A stretch of DNA of 64,000 bases from contig CANQXF010000001.1 of the NCBI GenBank assembly GCA_947627695.1, positions 183,570-247,569 on the forward strand. Direction: 5' to 3'. The notes under the pieces are model-generated. The model was not told the DNA's origin. It did no database searches and worked only from the letters and a program-made list of their open reading frames with translations. The stretch comes from an uncultured Ruminiclostridium sp. (GTDB taxonomy: Bacteria; Bacillota; Clostridia; Oscillospirales; Ruminococcaceae). This document shows positions 41,512 to 50,079 of the stretch, piece after piece (position 1 is the stretch's first letter; every line of letters begins with the position of its first letter). The position numbers and the translations under genes were made by a program.

Positions 41512-43179
41512 TTACTTATCATCTGCTGTCGTGAAAGTAACTTTGATCGTCGTGCCCTTTCCCTCTGCGCTTTGCAGGTCAATTTTCGCATTATGCAGGC
41601 TTGCTGCGTGCTTGACTATCGACAGTCCCAGTCCTGTGCCGCCAAGCTCTTTGGAACGGCTTTTATCCACACGGTAGAACCGTTCGAAAATGCGCTCCTG
41701 ATGTTCGGGCGGAATACCGATCCCCGTATCTGCTACCGAAAGGCAAATGCCGCCGTCAGTTCGCCGCACAGACACCTTTACCTCTCCGCCCTGTCGGTTA
41801 TACTTTATAGCATTGTCCGTGAGATTGTAAACAACGCTCTCAAGAAGCTGCGGTATACCGTTCACTATGGCGCTTTCTCCGTCAACGCTCAGGGAAACGC
41901 CTGCGCTTTCAGCCTCACTGATAAGCGAGCTTACGGTTTCCGCTGTAAGCTTATAGAGATCGACGCGCTCCTGTTTCATATCGTCTGCGCCTTCATCCAG
42001 ATGAGAAAGGCGGATAATGTCCTCTACCAGCCATATCATTCGCCGAGCTTCTCCGCGGATCTGAGAGTAAAATCCCAAACGGTCCTCTTCTTTTACAATG
42101 CCGTTTTCCAGCAGCTCCGCAGAACCCGCTATGATTTGCAGCGGGGTTTTCAGCTCATGCGAAACGTTTGCGGTGAACTCCCGGCGCATTTGTTCTGCCT
42201 GCTCTTTTTCCGTAACATCGAGTATCAGAAGAACAGCGCCTGTAACTTTTTCATCCTCCGATACAGGGCTTATATTAAGCTGATATTTTTTGCCTTTCAG
42301 CTCAAGCGTTCTCTCCGCGTGGACTCCCTTTTCTGCTTCTGAAAAAAGGGCGGATATTTCTGCGCTGCGATTGACAGACAGCATATGCTGCCCGACGCAG
42401 CTATGAGAAGCGTCAAAAAGCCTTTCCGCCGCACGGTTTATGCTGAGTATCACACCTTTTGTATTAAGGACAACTATCCCCTCAGACATATTTTCCGTGA
42501 CAGCTTCAAATTCCTCCTGCCTTTTTCTCAGTTCATCAGCCTGATTTTTGATCTGCCGCTGTTGAACGTCAATTCGTTTGAGAAGCGGCGACAATTCGTC
42601 ATATCCCTCGTTTGACAGAGGGTCGTCAAGATCAAGGCTGTTAAGCGGCTTTACTATTTGCTTGGACAGCCGTGAAGCTAAAAACATAGACAGCGCAATA
42701 GCGATCAGGATTATCACCGCAAGAGGCTGAGACATTCCAAGAAGCAGGGTCAGCAGTGTGTTTTGCTTGACGGACATTCTCAGCACTGAGCCGTCAGGCA
42801 GACGCTTTGCACAGTACAAAGCGCGCTCCATAAGTGTGACGGAATATCTTGAGCTTTCTCCGACGCCGTTTTCAAGCGCTTCCTTTATCTCCTCACGCTC
42901 AAAATGGTTTTCCATTTCGTCAGAATCGGAGTGGCTGTCAAAAATCACGCTGCCGTCAGGCGCTATGAGAGTCATACGGTATTGGGACGTGTCAAGACCG
43001 TCAAAATAGGCAGTGCCCTCTGCGGCGACGGCTTTAGCCGCAAGCTCGGTCTGAACTCGGAGCTGTTCCTGCCGAACGCCTGAAAAATAATCGTACAGCG
43101 CAAAGGAAAAAAGCAGGACCGAGGCTGCGAAAACAGCTATCGCCACAAGACAGATAGACCTGAAAATTCGTTTTGTCAT
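41512..43179 (-). CDS. phoR: Phosphate sensor histidine kinase PhoR
   Basis: A 555-residue membrane kinase with two membrane segments (about residues 8-30 and 150-170) around an extracytoplasmic domain, a HAMP-like linker, a PAS domain (MSEGIVVLNTKGVILSINRA, near 235), then the dimerisation/phosphoacceptor box FTANVSHELKTPLQII (His near 345) and an ATPase domain with DNAIKYN, DTGIGIPPEHQERIFERFYR (in part) and GTGLGLSIVK. ATG 43179 overlaps the response-regulator stop. It is the last gene of the pst-pho operon and senses phosphate status through Pst/PhoU. Confidence 0.93.
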   Translation of the reverse strand: MTKRIFRSICLVAIAVFAASVLLFSFALYDYFSGVRQEQLRVQTELAAKAVAAEGTAYFDGLDTSQYRMTLIAPDGSVIFDSHSDSDEMENHFEREEIKEALENGVGESSRYSVTLMERALYCAKRLPDGSVLRMSVKQNTLLTLLLGMSQPLAVIILIAIALSMFLASRLSKQIVKPLNSLDLDDPLSNEGYDELSPLLKRIDVQQRQIKNQADELRKRQEEFEAVTENMSEGIVVLNTKGVILSINRAAERLFDASHSCVGQHMLSVNRSAEISALFSEAEKGVHAERTLELKGKKYQLNISPVSEDEKVTGAVLLILDVTEKEQAEQMRREFTANVSHELKTPLQIIAGSAELLENGIVKEEDRLGFYSQIRGEARRMIWLVEDIIRLSHLDEGADDMKQERVDLYKLTAETVSSLISEAESAGVSLSVDGESAIVNGIPQLLESVVYNLTDNAIKYNRQGGEVKVSVRRTDGGICLSVADTGIGIPPEHQERIFERFYRVDKSRSKELGGTGLGLSIVKHAASLHNAKIDLQSAEGKGTTIKVTFTTADDK

Positions 43180-43853
43180 TTTTCTGCCTCCAAACGGTAA
43201 CCAACTCCGCGGACGGTTTTGATGTAATCGCCGCAGCGCCCCAGCTTTGTGCGCAGAGTACCCACATGAACGTCGACGGTGCGGGTCTCGCTGGCAAATT
43301 CATCTCCCCATACGCTGCTACGAAGCCGATCGCGGGTGAACACCTTTCCCGGAGCTTCCATAAATCTGCGGAGCAGCTCGTATTCCTTAAATGTAAGCTC
43401 AACGCGGTTCCCGTCAGACAAAACGATATGCTGCGCCGTATCCATCTGTATTCCGCCGATAATGAGCAGCTGGCGGTCCTCCGTCGGCCGTGCGCGCCTT
43501 AAAAGCGCCTTTACCCTTGATACCAGCTCCATCATACCGAACGGTTTTGCAAGATAGTCGTCTGCGCCCAGATCAAGACCGATGACCTTGTCATATTCGG
43601 TCCCTTTTGCCGTAGCCATAATTATCGGCACTGTGCTGCCTTCAGCCCGCAGCTTTTTAAGAATACTTATACCGTCCTCGCCCGGAAGCATAATATCTAA
43701 AATTACCAATTCGGGTTCGTCCTCGGAGAACGCCCGATAAAATGCCGCTCCGTCTGAAAAGCCTTTTGCCTCAAAGCCTGCGGCGTTCAGGGCATATATC
43801 ATTAAATCGCGGATACCGCTGTCATCTTCTACGCAGTATATCAAGAGCTTCAC
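43176..43853 (-). CDS. phoP: Phosphate response regulator PhoP/PhoB
   Basis: A 225-residue OmpR-type regulator. The receiver has acidic EDD at residues 9-11, the phosphorylated Asp in LVILDIMLPGEDG (about residue 54) and the conserved Lys in DDYLAKPFGM. The C-terminal winged helix contains LTFKEYELLRRFM, the turn VFTRDRLRSSVWG and TVDVHVGTLRTKLG. It lies 72 bases after phoU and overlaps phoR by 4 bases. It is the probable factor binding the TTTACA direct repeat before pstS. Confidence 0.93.
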   Translation of the reverse strand: MKLLIYCVEDDSGIRDLMIYALNAAGFEAKGFSDGAAFYRAFSEDEPELVILDIMLPGEDGISILKKLRAEGSTVPIIMATAKGTEYDKVIGLDLGADDYLAKPFGMMELVSRVKALLRRARPTEDRQLLIIGGIQMDTAQHIVLSDGNRVELTFKEYELLRRFMEAPGKVFTRDRLRSSVWGDEFASETRTVDVHVGTLRTKLGRCGDYIKTVRGVGYRLEAEK

Positions 43854-43925
43854 TTCCTTTCAGGGAACGAAAAGCAGGCAGGAACCGCCCGCATATATTT
43901 ATCATAGCACATTCCCACGCTTTTT

Positions 43926-44582
43926 TCAACCTGTCGGCGGCTGCGCGTCCTTCTCTCCCGTGACGGAAAACAGCACCCAGCCTGCAATATTCGCAGCGTG
44001 ATCTCCGATACGCTCAAAATATTTTGCCACCATAAGAAGGTCAAGGGCATATTCTCCCTCGGTGGGATTTTGCGCTATGAGAGATATCAGACTGCTTTTA
44101 ATATCCTTGAAATAATCGTCAACAATGTCGTCGGAGGCAATTACCGCCTCGGCAATGGTAGTGTCCTGCCTGACATAGGCGTCCACGCTGTCTGTCACCA
44201 TTTTTATTGTGGCTTTTGCCATTTCTCTTATACGGATATGCTCGGGCAGCGTTCTGCCGTTCAGAAACGGAAGTATCTCCGCTATGTCCTCAGCCTGATC
44301 GCCTATTCTCTCCATATCCGTTACCATTTTCAAGGCGGCGGATATTTGCCGCAGATCACCTGCCACAGGCTGTTGTTGGAGCAGCAGCCGCAAGCACATA
44401 GCTTCGATCTGCCGTTCTTTTTCATCTATCTCGTGGTCGAGTGGGGCGATCTTCGCCGCTAATGCGTCGTCCCTTCGGATAAGGGCGGACGCCGCAAGAG
44501 AAATGACCTCTTCGCACAGCGAGCCCATTTTGATAAGCTCCTGTCCCAAAGTATCAAGCTGTTGGTCAAATTTTGTTCTCAT
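43926..44582 (-). CDS. phoU: Phosphate transport regulator PhoU
   Basis: A 218-residue cytosolic protein of two three-helix bundles. Each has the PhoU metal-site pattern: DLRQISAALKMVTDMERIGDQAED (shown in full length about residues 75-98) is represented by ITDMERIGDQ-like VTDMERIGDQ, and the second bundle has LLMVAKYFERIGDHAANIA near residue 185. It links the Pst importer to PhoR signalling. Its ATG overlaps the pstB stop by one base. Confidence 0.93.
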   Translation of the reverse strand: MRTKFDQQLDTLGQELIKMGSLCEEVISLAASALIRRDDALAAKIAPLDHEIDEKERQIEAMCLRLLLQQQPVAGDLRQISAALKMVTDMERIGDQAEDIAEILPFLNGRTLPEHIRIREMAKATIKMVTDSVDAYVRQDTTIAEAVIASDDIVDDYFKDIKSSLISLIAQNPTEGEYALDLLMVAKYFERIGDHAANIAGWVLFSVTGEKDAQPPTG

Positions 44583-45340
44583 TATCCGAACCTCCCTGTG
44601 ATGTAATCCTCGGTGCGCTTGTCTGTCGGCTGAGAGAACATTTTTTCGGTGTCGCCGAATTCTATCAGCTCGCCCAGAAGGAAAAACGCGGTTTTATCCG
44701 ATATCCTCACAGCCTGCTGCATATTGTGAGTGACTATTACGATTGTGTAAGCCTTCTTCAGCTCCATCGCCAGATCTTCGATCTTGGAGGTGGAGATAGG
44801 GTCAAGCGCCGAGGTGGATTCGTCCATCAAAAGAACATCTGGCTTTATTGCAAGAGCTCGTGCTATGCAAAGCCGCTGCTGCTGTCCGCCCGACAGCCCC
44901 AGCGCATTCTTTTTCAGTCTGTCCTTGACCTCGTCCCAGATAGCCGCGTCACGGAGCGACTGTTCAACGATGTCGTCCAGTCTTGCTTTTGCGCGTATTC
45001 CGTGAGTGCGTGGACCGTATGCCACGTTGTCGTATATGGACATCGGGAACGGGTTCGGCTTTTGAAAGACCATTCCGATACTTTTTCGCAGCTTTGTAAC
45101 GTCACGGTCGGGAGCGTAAATCTCTTCGCCGCGATAGCTCAAGGAACCCGTCACCCTTGTGCCTTCAATTAAATCGTTCATACGGTTGATCGTCCGCAAA
45201 AAGGTGGATTTCCCGCAGCCCGAGGGACCTATAAGCGCAGTTATGTTATGTTCGGGAATGTCAAGGCAGATATCCTTTAGAGCATGTGTTTCGCCGTAAT
45301 AAAAATCTAAATGCTTTGCGGAAATTATAGTGTCAGACAT
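44582..45340 (-). CDS. pstB: Phosphate ABC transporter ATP-binding protein
   Basis: A 252-residue ATPase. Walker A is [19 protein letters not shown] (about residues 37-55; the RxxNRMND tail is typical of PstB), the Q-loop region is [11 protein letters not shown], the signature is [15 protein letters not shown], and Walker B is [13 protein letters not shown], where Ser replaces the usual Pro. The gene lies 3 bases after pstA and overlaps phoU by one base. Confidence 0.95.
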   Translation of the reverse strand: MSDTIISAKHLDFYYGETHALKDICLDIPEHNITALIGPSGCGKSTFLRTINRMNDLIEGTRVTGSLSYRGEEIYAPDRDVTKLRKSIGMVFQKPNPFPMSIYDNVAYGPRTHGIRAKARLDDIVEQSLRDAAIWDEVKDRLKKNALGLSGGQQQRLCIARALAIKPDVLLMDESTSALDPISTSKIEDLAMELKKAYTIVIVTHNMQQAVRISDKTAFFLLGELIEFGDTEKMFSQPTDKRTEDYITGRFG

Positions 45341-45343
45341 AAT

Positions 45344-46183
45344 TCAGCTCCTTTTCAGTTTTTTGCCCAGAAAGCCCGCTGAAAAATTTATGATAACAGT
45401 AAGTATCAGAAGTACCGTCGCTATCGAAAACGCCGTTGAAAAATCTGCGTTTTCCTTTGCGTAGTGGTAAAGCGCGACGGTGAGCGTAGCCCCTGAGGCG
45501 CCTGAAAGTCTGTCGATGGAAAAATCCTGCATAGCCATGCTCATTCCTGCCGTATACATAAGCACTGCGCTTTCGCCGATAACACGTCCCACCGCTAAAA
45601 TACAGCCGGTAACTATTCCGTCAACAGACGAGGGCAAAACAACGGTCCGTATCATATGCCATTTCCCGCTGCCAAGTCCCAGCGCTCCCTCCCGATAGCT
45701 TTGCGGAACGGTTTTCAGGCTTTCCTGAGTTGAGCGTATGATCGTCGGCAAGATCATTATAACCAACGTCAGCGACCCAGCAAGAAGTGTCTTTTGCAAT
45801 TTCAGCGCCGTGCAAAAGATAATTACCCCCACAAGCGCATAAATTATTGACGGAATGCCTGCAAGAGTTTCCGACGCAAATTCGACTGCTGCAACGAACC
45901 GTTTGTTTTTCGCATATTCCGTCAGATAAACCGCTGCGCCGACGCCCAGAGGAAGCGATATGAGCAGAGAGACCGCTATCACAAAAAGCGTGTTTTTGAT
46001 TGCGGGAAGAATACCGATCGTGCCCTTTATAACGCTCTCGGAGGTGGTGAGAAAGCTCCAGCTTATGCCGCCGACGCCCATAATAATTATATAGCCGATG
46101 ATAAAAAGCAGCAGCCCCACCGTCAGCCCTGTGCAGCCGTATAAAAGGATACGACCCACGATCTCATACATTTTTCGTTTCAT
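45344..46183 (-). CDS. pstA: Phosphate ABC transporter permease PstA
   Basis: A 279-residue inner-membrane permease with about six membrane segments, starting with LLYGCTGLTVGLLLFIIGYI. The cytoplasmic coupling motif is SYREGALGLGSGKWHMIRTV (about residues 180-199) and the GIPSIIYALVGVI helix is near 110. It pairs with PstC and follows it by one base. Confidence 0.94.
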   Translation of the reverse strand: MKRKMYEIVGRILLYGCTGLTVGLLLFIIGYIIIMGVGGISWSFLTTSESVIKGTIGILPAIKNTLFVIAVSLLISLPLGVGAAVYLTEYAKNKRFVAAVEFASETLAGIPSIIYALVGVIIFCTALKLQKTLLAGSLTLVIMILPTIIRSTQESLKTVPQSYREGALGLGSGKWHMIRTVVLPSSVDGIVTGCILAVGRVIGESAVLMYTAGMSMAMQDFSIDRLSGASGATLTVALYHYAKENADFSTAFSIATVLLILTVIINFSAGFLGKKLKRS

Positions 46184-46184
46184 A

Positions 46185-47057
46185 TCAGCGCTCCTTTTCT
46201 CTTTTCAAAATCAGGTTCAGAAAAGCGTTTATCATCATAATAAACAGGAACAGTACAAGTCCGATGGAAAAAAGCGCCTGCCGCTGTAAGCTGCCGTCCT
46301 GAGAGTAGTTCAGCTCGATCGAAATACCTGTTGTAAGAAAGCGCACCGAACGGGTGAGCGACGGCATATTCGCCACGTTCCCTGCGACCATCATAATTGC
46401 CATTGCCTCGCCGATCGCACGCCCGATACCCAGAACTACCGCCGCTGCGATACCGCTTTTTGCGGCAGGTGCGCAAATACGGAAATAGGTCTCAAGCTTT
46501 GTCGCTCCAAGTGCGAGGGAAGCCTCCTCATATTCCTTAGGCACTGCCACTAAAGCGGTTTCCGAAAGAGAAATAATAGACGGCAGTATCATAACCGCTA
46601 AAACTATTATCGCCGCAAGCAAGCTGTCTCCTGCGGGAAGATTGAGCCAATCCCGCAGCGCAGGCACCAGTACGCACATTCCCACAAGCCCGTAGACCAC
46701 CGACGGGATACCTGCCAGAAGGCTTATGGCGGGGCGTATTACATTCGCCACCTTTTTCGGAGCGACCTTGGCAAGAAAAACCGCCGTGAAAAAGCCAATG
46801 GGTACGCCGATTACGACGGCTCCCGCCGTGCCGTATACAGACGTGAGGATAAGGGGGAGAATACCGTACTGATCCTGACTCGCCGCCCACGTTTCCCCGA
46901 AAAGGAAATTGAATAAGCCGATCTTTTGTATTGCGGGGATCCCCGAAATAACAAGGTAAACCGTGATGAGCAAAACAAATCCTACCGCCGCAAGTCCGCA
47001 TAGCGTGAAGAGGAGCTGCATAGCTCTCTCCGCCGCCTTTAATCTTGTCCCTTTCAT
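46185..47057 (-). CDS. pstC: Phosphate ABC transporter permease PstC
   Basis: A 290-residue inner-membrane permease with about six membrane segments. Family features are LAGIPSVVYGLVGMCVLVP, the coupling loop PKEYEEASLALGATKLETY and IGRAIGEAMAIMMVAGN. ATG 47057 lies one base after the pstS stop with no clear ribosome site, so translation probably depends on pstS; a TTG at 47087 inside pstS is less likely. Confidence 0.93.
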   Translation of the reverse strand: MKGTRLKAAERAMQLLFTLCGLAAVGFVLLITVYLVISGIPAIQKIGLFNFLFGETWAASQDQYGILPLILTSVYGTAGAVVIGVPIGFFTAVFLAKVAPKKVANVIRPAISLLAGIPSVVYGLVGMCVLVPALRDWLNLPAGDSLLAAIIVLAVMILPSIISLSETALVAVPKEYEEASLALGATKLETYFRICAPAAKSGIAAAVVLGIGRAIGEAMAIMMVAGNVANMPSLTRSVRFLTTGISIELNYSQDGSLQRQALFSIGLVLFLFIMMINAFLNLILKREKER

Positions 47058-47058
47058 A

Positions 47059-47868
47059 TCAGTTCGGGCAGACTGCGCCCGCTGCAATTATGTACTTCTC
47101 CGCCTCCGCGCTCATGGCAAAGTCCAAAAACGCCTGAGCCGCCTCGGAAAGAGCCGTGCCTTCCTTTGTGACCATAACAAACGGGCGCTGGATGGTGTAG
47201 CTTCCGTCCTTTACGGTCGATTCGGAGGGCGCAACTCCGCCTACCTTAACAGCAGAGACCTTGTCGCTGACCGCTGAGAGTGAGGCGTAGCCTATGGCAT
47301 TTTCGTTTGACGCAACGTTCCCGATAACATCGCCTGTGGAGCCGTACTCGTTTGTGTAGACGCACGCGCCTTCCACCCCGACTATCTCTTCAAATGCACT
47401 GCGTGTACCTGAGCCGTCCTCACGCCCGTATATTGCAATTGGAGCGTCCGCACCGCCTAACTGCGACCAGTTTGAGATCTTTCCTGTGAAAATATCGGCT
47501 ATTTGCTCTAAGGTAAGGTCTGAAACGGCGTTGTTCGGATTTACAACTACCGCGACTCCGTCCAAAGCAACGATATGCGCCACTGCGCCCTGTGCAATTT
47601 CTTCATCTTTAAGCTCTCGGCTGGACAGCCCTATGTCGCAGGTGCCGTCCAGGACCCCGCTTATTCCCGAGCCTGAACCTGTGCCTGAGTAGTTTACAGT
47701 GATGCCAGGCTCTTTCTCCTTAAACGCCTCGGTCAGCGCGCCCATAACGTCCGCCATAGAGGTGGAGCCGTCAGTGTTGACGGTGCCGCCCTTCTGATTT
47801 TCAGAGCAGCCGCCAAGCATTGAGGTCGCCATAACTGCCGCAAGCATAAGCGAAAATATTTTCTTCAT
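47059..47868 (-). CDS. pstS: Phosphate-binding lipoprotein PstS
   Basis: A 269-residue lipoprotein (lipobox LGGC, Cys21) that captures phosphate outside the membrane. Phosphate-loop motifs are visible: TDGSTSMADVMGAL near residue 33, YSGTGSGSGISGVLDGTCDI near residue 60, and GREDGSGTRSAFEEIVG near residue 155. It is the first gene of pstSCAB-phoU-phoP-phoR. AAAGGAGA lies 7 bases before the ATG. Confidence 0.94.
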   Translation of the reverse strand: MKKIFSLMLAAVMATSMLGGCSENQKGGTVNTDGSTSMADVMGALTEAFKEKEPGITVNYSGTGSGSGISGVLDGTCDIGLSSRELKDEEIAQGAVAHIVALDGVAVVVNPNNAVSDLTLEQIADIFTGKISNWSQLGGADAPIAIYGREDGSGTRSAFEEIVGVEGACVYTNEYGSTGDVIGNVASNENAIGYASLSAVSDKVSAVKVGGVAPSESTVKDGSYTIQRPFVMVTKEGTALSEAAQAFLDFAMSAEAEKYIIAAGAVCPN

Positions 47869-47909
47869 TTTAAATTTCTCCTTTGATGATTTTTATCCTT
47901 GAGGTTACA

Positions 47910-47969
47910 ATTATATGATAGCTCAGAATTGTCAAATCCTCTATCACGATAATGTAAAATTGTTGTAAA
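47910..47969 (-). promoter_or_regulatory. PhoP box direct repeat and promoter of pstS
   Basis: Minus strand TTTACA-ACAAT-TTTACA (47964-47969 and 47953-47958) is an 11-base-period direct repeat like the Bacillus PhoP box (TTAACA-like, N5). Another TTGACA lies 23 bases further on (47930-47935), with TATAAT at 47910-47915. The TTGACA to TATAAT spacing is only 14 bases, which suits an activator-dependent promoter. Confidence 0.6.
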
Positions 47970-48288
47970 ATCGGCAAAGGAGGATCAAGCTTCACTCGTA
48001 TTTGACGATGTCTTGTGAGGATGGCTTGTTCGATTATATAACGGTCTATAAAAAGGACGATATCCGATTTACATTTCATATAAAAATAAGAAATTATGTC
48101 TGCATTGGTGAAAACCTTATCATGACCCCGTCTGTCAGTGAAATTACATGCAATTGCAGCGTTGTCCGCTGCGGTTAAATAGCCACAATATAAATCGGCG
48201 TATCCATCTGGACACGCCGATTTGCTATCCTATTTGGTTTTCGTGATTTCTTTGTTAAGGGTATCCACAATTTGCGGGGCGGTATTTT
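47970..48288. other. Intergenic region between pstS and the ABC exporter operon
   Basis: No intact gene. A hairpin at 48192-48223 (AAATCGGCGT pairs with ACGCCGATTT) lacks a clear T-run but is the best candidate end for the exporter operon. The minus strand just below the exporter stop also reads LKNTAPQIVDTLNKEITKTK in a different frame, a possible decayed tail or chance. Confidence 0.45.
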
Positions 48289-50079
48289 TCAGTTGTAATA
48301 CTTTGCCTGGGCGGCAAACATTCTGGCGTAAAGTCCGCCTTTTATCTCAACGAGCTGGTCGTGCGTTCCGTATTCCGCTACCCTGCCGCCGTCAAAGACT
48401 GCTACTTTATCGCAGAATTTACAGCTTGAAAGGCGGTGGGAAATATATATCGCAGTCTTTCCGCCTACAAGAGAGTCGAACTGACGGTAGATGTCGTATT
48501 CCGCTATGGGGTCAAGGGCAGCAGTGGGCTCGTCAAGTATCACAACGGGAGATTTTTTGTACAAGGCTCTGGCTATAGCTATCTTTTGCTGTTCGCCGCC
48601 TGAGGGCTCTACGCCGTTTTCGTCAAAATCCCTGAACAAAACAGTGTCAGCCCCTTTTTCCAAAGAGTTCAGCTTGTCCTTTAAGCCTACGCTTTCCGCA
48701 AGGCGCTCTATTTCGCTGTTTTCGCAATCGCTGTCAAGAGCGATATTTTCTTTAAGGGTGAATGAAAACAGCTTGAAATCTTGAAAAACGGGAGAAAACA
48801 GCTGCATATATTCCTCATAATCATACTTTTTTATATTTATCCCGTCAAGGAGTATCTCACCGTCCGTAGGGTCGTAAAGGCGGCAGAGCAGCTTTACAAA
48901 GGTGGTTTTGCCTGCGCCGTTAAGTCCTACCACCGAAAGATGTTCGCCCTGCTCCAGCGTTATGGAAACGCCGTCCAGAACCTTTACATCGGTGTTGGGA
49001 TAGGTAAAGGAAACATTTTTGAATTCTATTGTATGTGGTTGGTTTTTAACGTGCAGATCGCCCTTTTCTATGGCGGCGGGGTAGTTCATAAACTTTACAT
49101 ATTCGTAGGCGTAGCTTGTATTTTTCACCAGCTGCTGTATATCGTCCATCAGGCTTTGGGTGGAATTGTGGAACGTTCCGCCTACGGAAAGCATTTGGGT
49201 AAATATGGGTATTGTCATTCCGCCTGTTATCACCGTTATTCCCAGATAAAAATATGTGGCGATATCTCTGGCGGCGCTGAACACATTTCCGATCAACTCA
49301 AAGGGCAGAGTGGCGTTGGCTTTTCTTGCCCATTCGTCCGTCTGCTTGTCATTGTAATACTTCACTTTCTCTACCATCATATCCTTTGCGCCGTAAAGAC
49401 GGATGTCCTTTGCGTAGCGGAAATTCTGAAGCTCCCAGCCCAGATAACTGAATATGCGGTTGGTCTTTGAAAGGTTCTGATAGCTTTCCAGTTCTATTTT
49501 GTTCAGCTTGTTTTGTCTCAGCACGTTCAATGCGGTGAGGGTAAGGGTTATCACAAAAAGAAACGGAGCGTTCAGTGCTATCAGCACAACAGAGCCTGCA
49601 AGACGTATTATTTCTGAAACGCAGTTGAAAACGTCGGTGCAGATACCATGTACGCCGCCTGAATACCAGCTCATTCCCGTTCTTGCTTTTTCCGCCTGGT
49701 CAAGGGCGTCTTTGTTTTCAGTCAGCTGAAAATCCAGTTCCATTATCCTGCGGCTCATTTCACAAGTGAAATAATTCTGAAAACGCTCGTCGTATTTTTC
49801 CATTTGGATATTAAGAAGCGGAGAGGCTAAATTGATAATTCCCTGCCCTGCGACGATGATAACAACATAGGCGAGCATTTTAAAAAGATCACGTTCGCCC
49901 AAAAGCTCTTGGATTATAAGCGGGAGGATAAGTATTGGAATGAAAGGGTAGACGGCGTTCAACACTGTTTTTGCTATGCCGAGGAAGAAATAGCCCTTGT
50001 GGAGTTTCCATGCAATAGGGAGAAAATATTTCAGTGTCTTTTTTGCAACGCCAAGGGAATTTTCCTTTTTTTCAGACAT
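48289..50079 (-). CDS. ABC exporter half-transporter (permease fused to ATPase), second of pair
   Basis: A 596-residue type IV exporter subunit: membrane domain with about six helices (residues 20-310), then an ATPase domain with Walker A GLNGAGKTTFVKLLCRLYDP (about residue 386), signature PSGGEQQKIAIARAL, Walker B VVILDEPTAALDP and YISHRLSSCKFCD. It overlaps the preceding exporter gene by 8 bases; the two probably form a heterodimer. The substrate is unknown; peptides or drugs are usual for such pairs. Confidence 0.92.
   Translation of the reverse strand: MSEKKENSLGVAKKTLKYFLPIAWKLHKGYFFLGIAKTVLNAVYPFIPILILPLIIQELLGERDLFKMLAYVVIIVAGQGIINLASPLLNIQMEKYDERFQNYFTCEMSRRIMELDFQLTENKDALDQAEKARTGMSWYSGGVHGICTDVFNCVSEIIRLAGSVVLIALNAPFLFVITLTLTALNVLRQNKLNKIELESYQNLSKTNRIFSYLGWELQNFRYAKDIRLYGAKDMMVEKVKYYNDKQTDEWARKANATLPFELIGNVFSAARDIATYFYLGITVITGGMTIPIFTQMLSVGGTFHNSTQSLMDDIQQLVKNTSYAYEYVKFMNYPAAIEKGDLHVKNQPHTIEFKNVSFTYPNTDVKVLDGVSITLEQGEHLSVVGLNGAGKTTFVKLLCRLYDPTDGEILLDGINIKKYDYEEYMQLFSPVFQDFKLFSFTLKENIALDSDCENSEIERLAESVGLKDKLNSLEKGADTVLFRDFDENGVEPSGGEQQKIAIARALYKKSPVVILDEPTAALDPIAEYDIYRQFDSLVGGKTAIYISHRLSSCKFCDKVAVFDGGRVAEYGTHDQLVEIKGGLYARMFAAQAKYYN

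Noticed and set aside
48229..48300. Small minus-strand gene after the ABC exporter
   Set aside because: The readable stretch has no start codon or ribosome site and overlaps the exporter end; it is mentioned only as a possible decayed tail.
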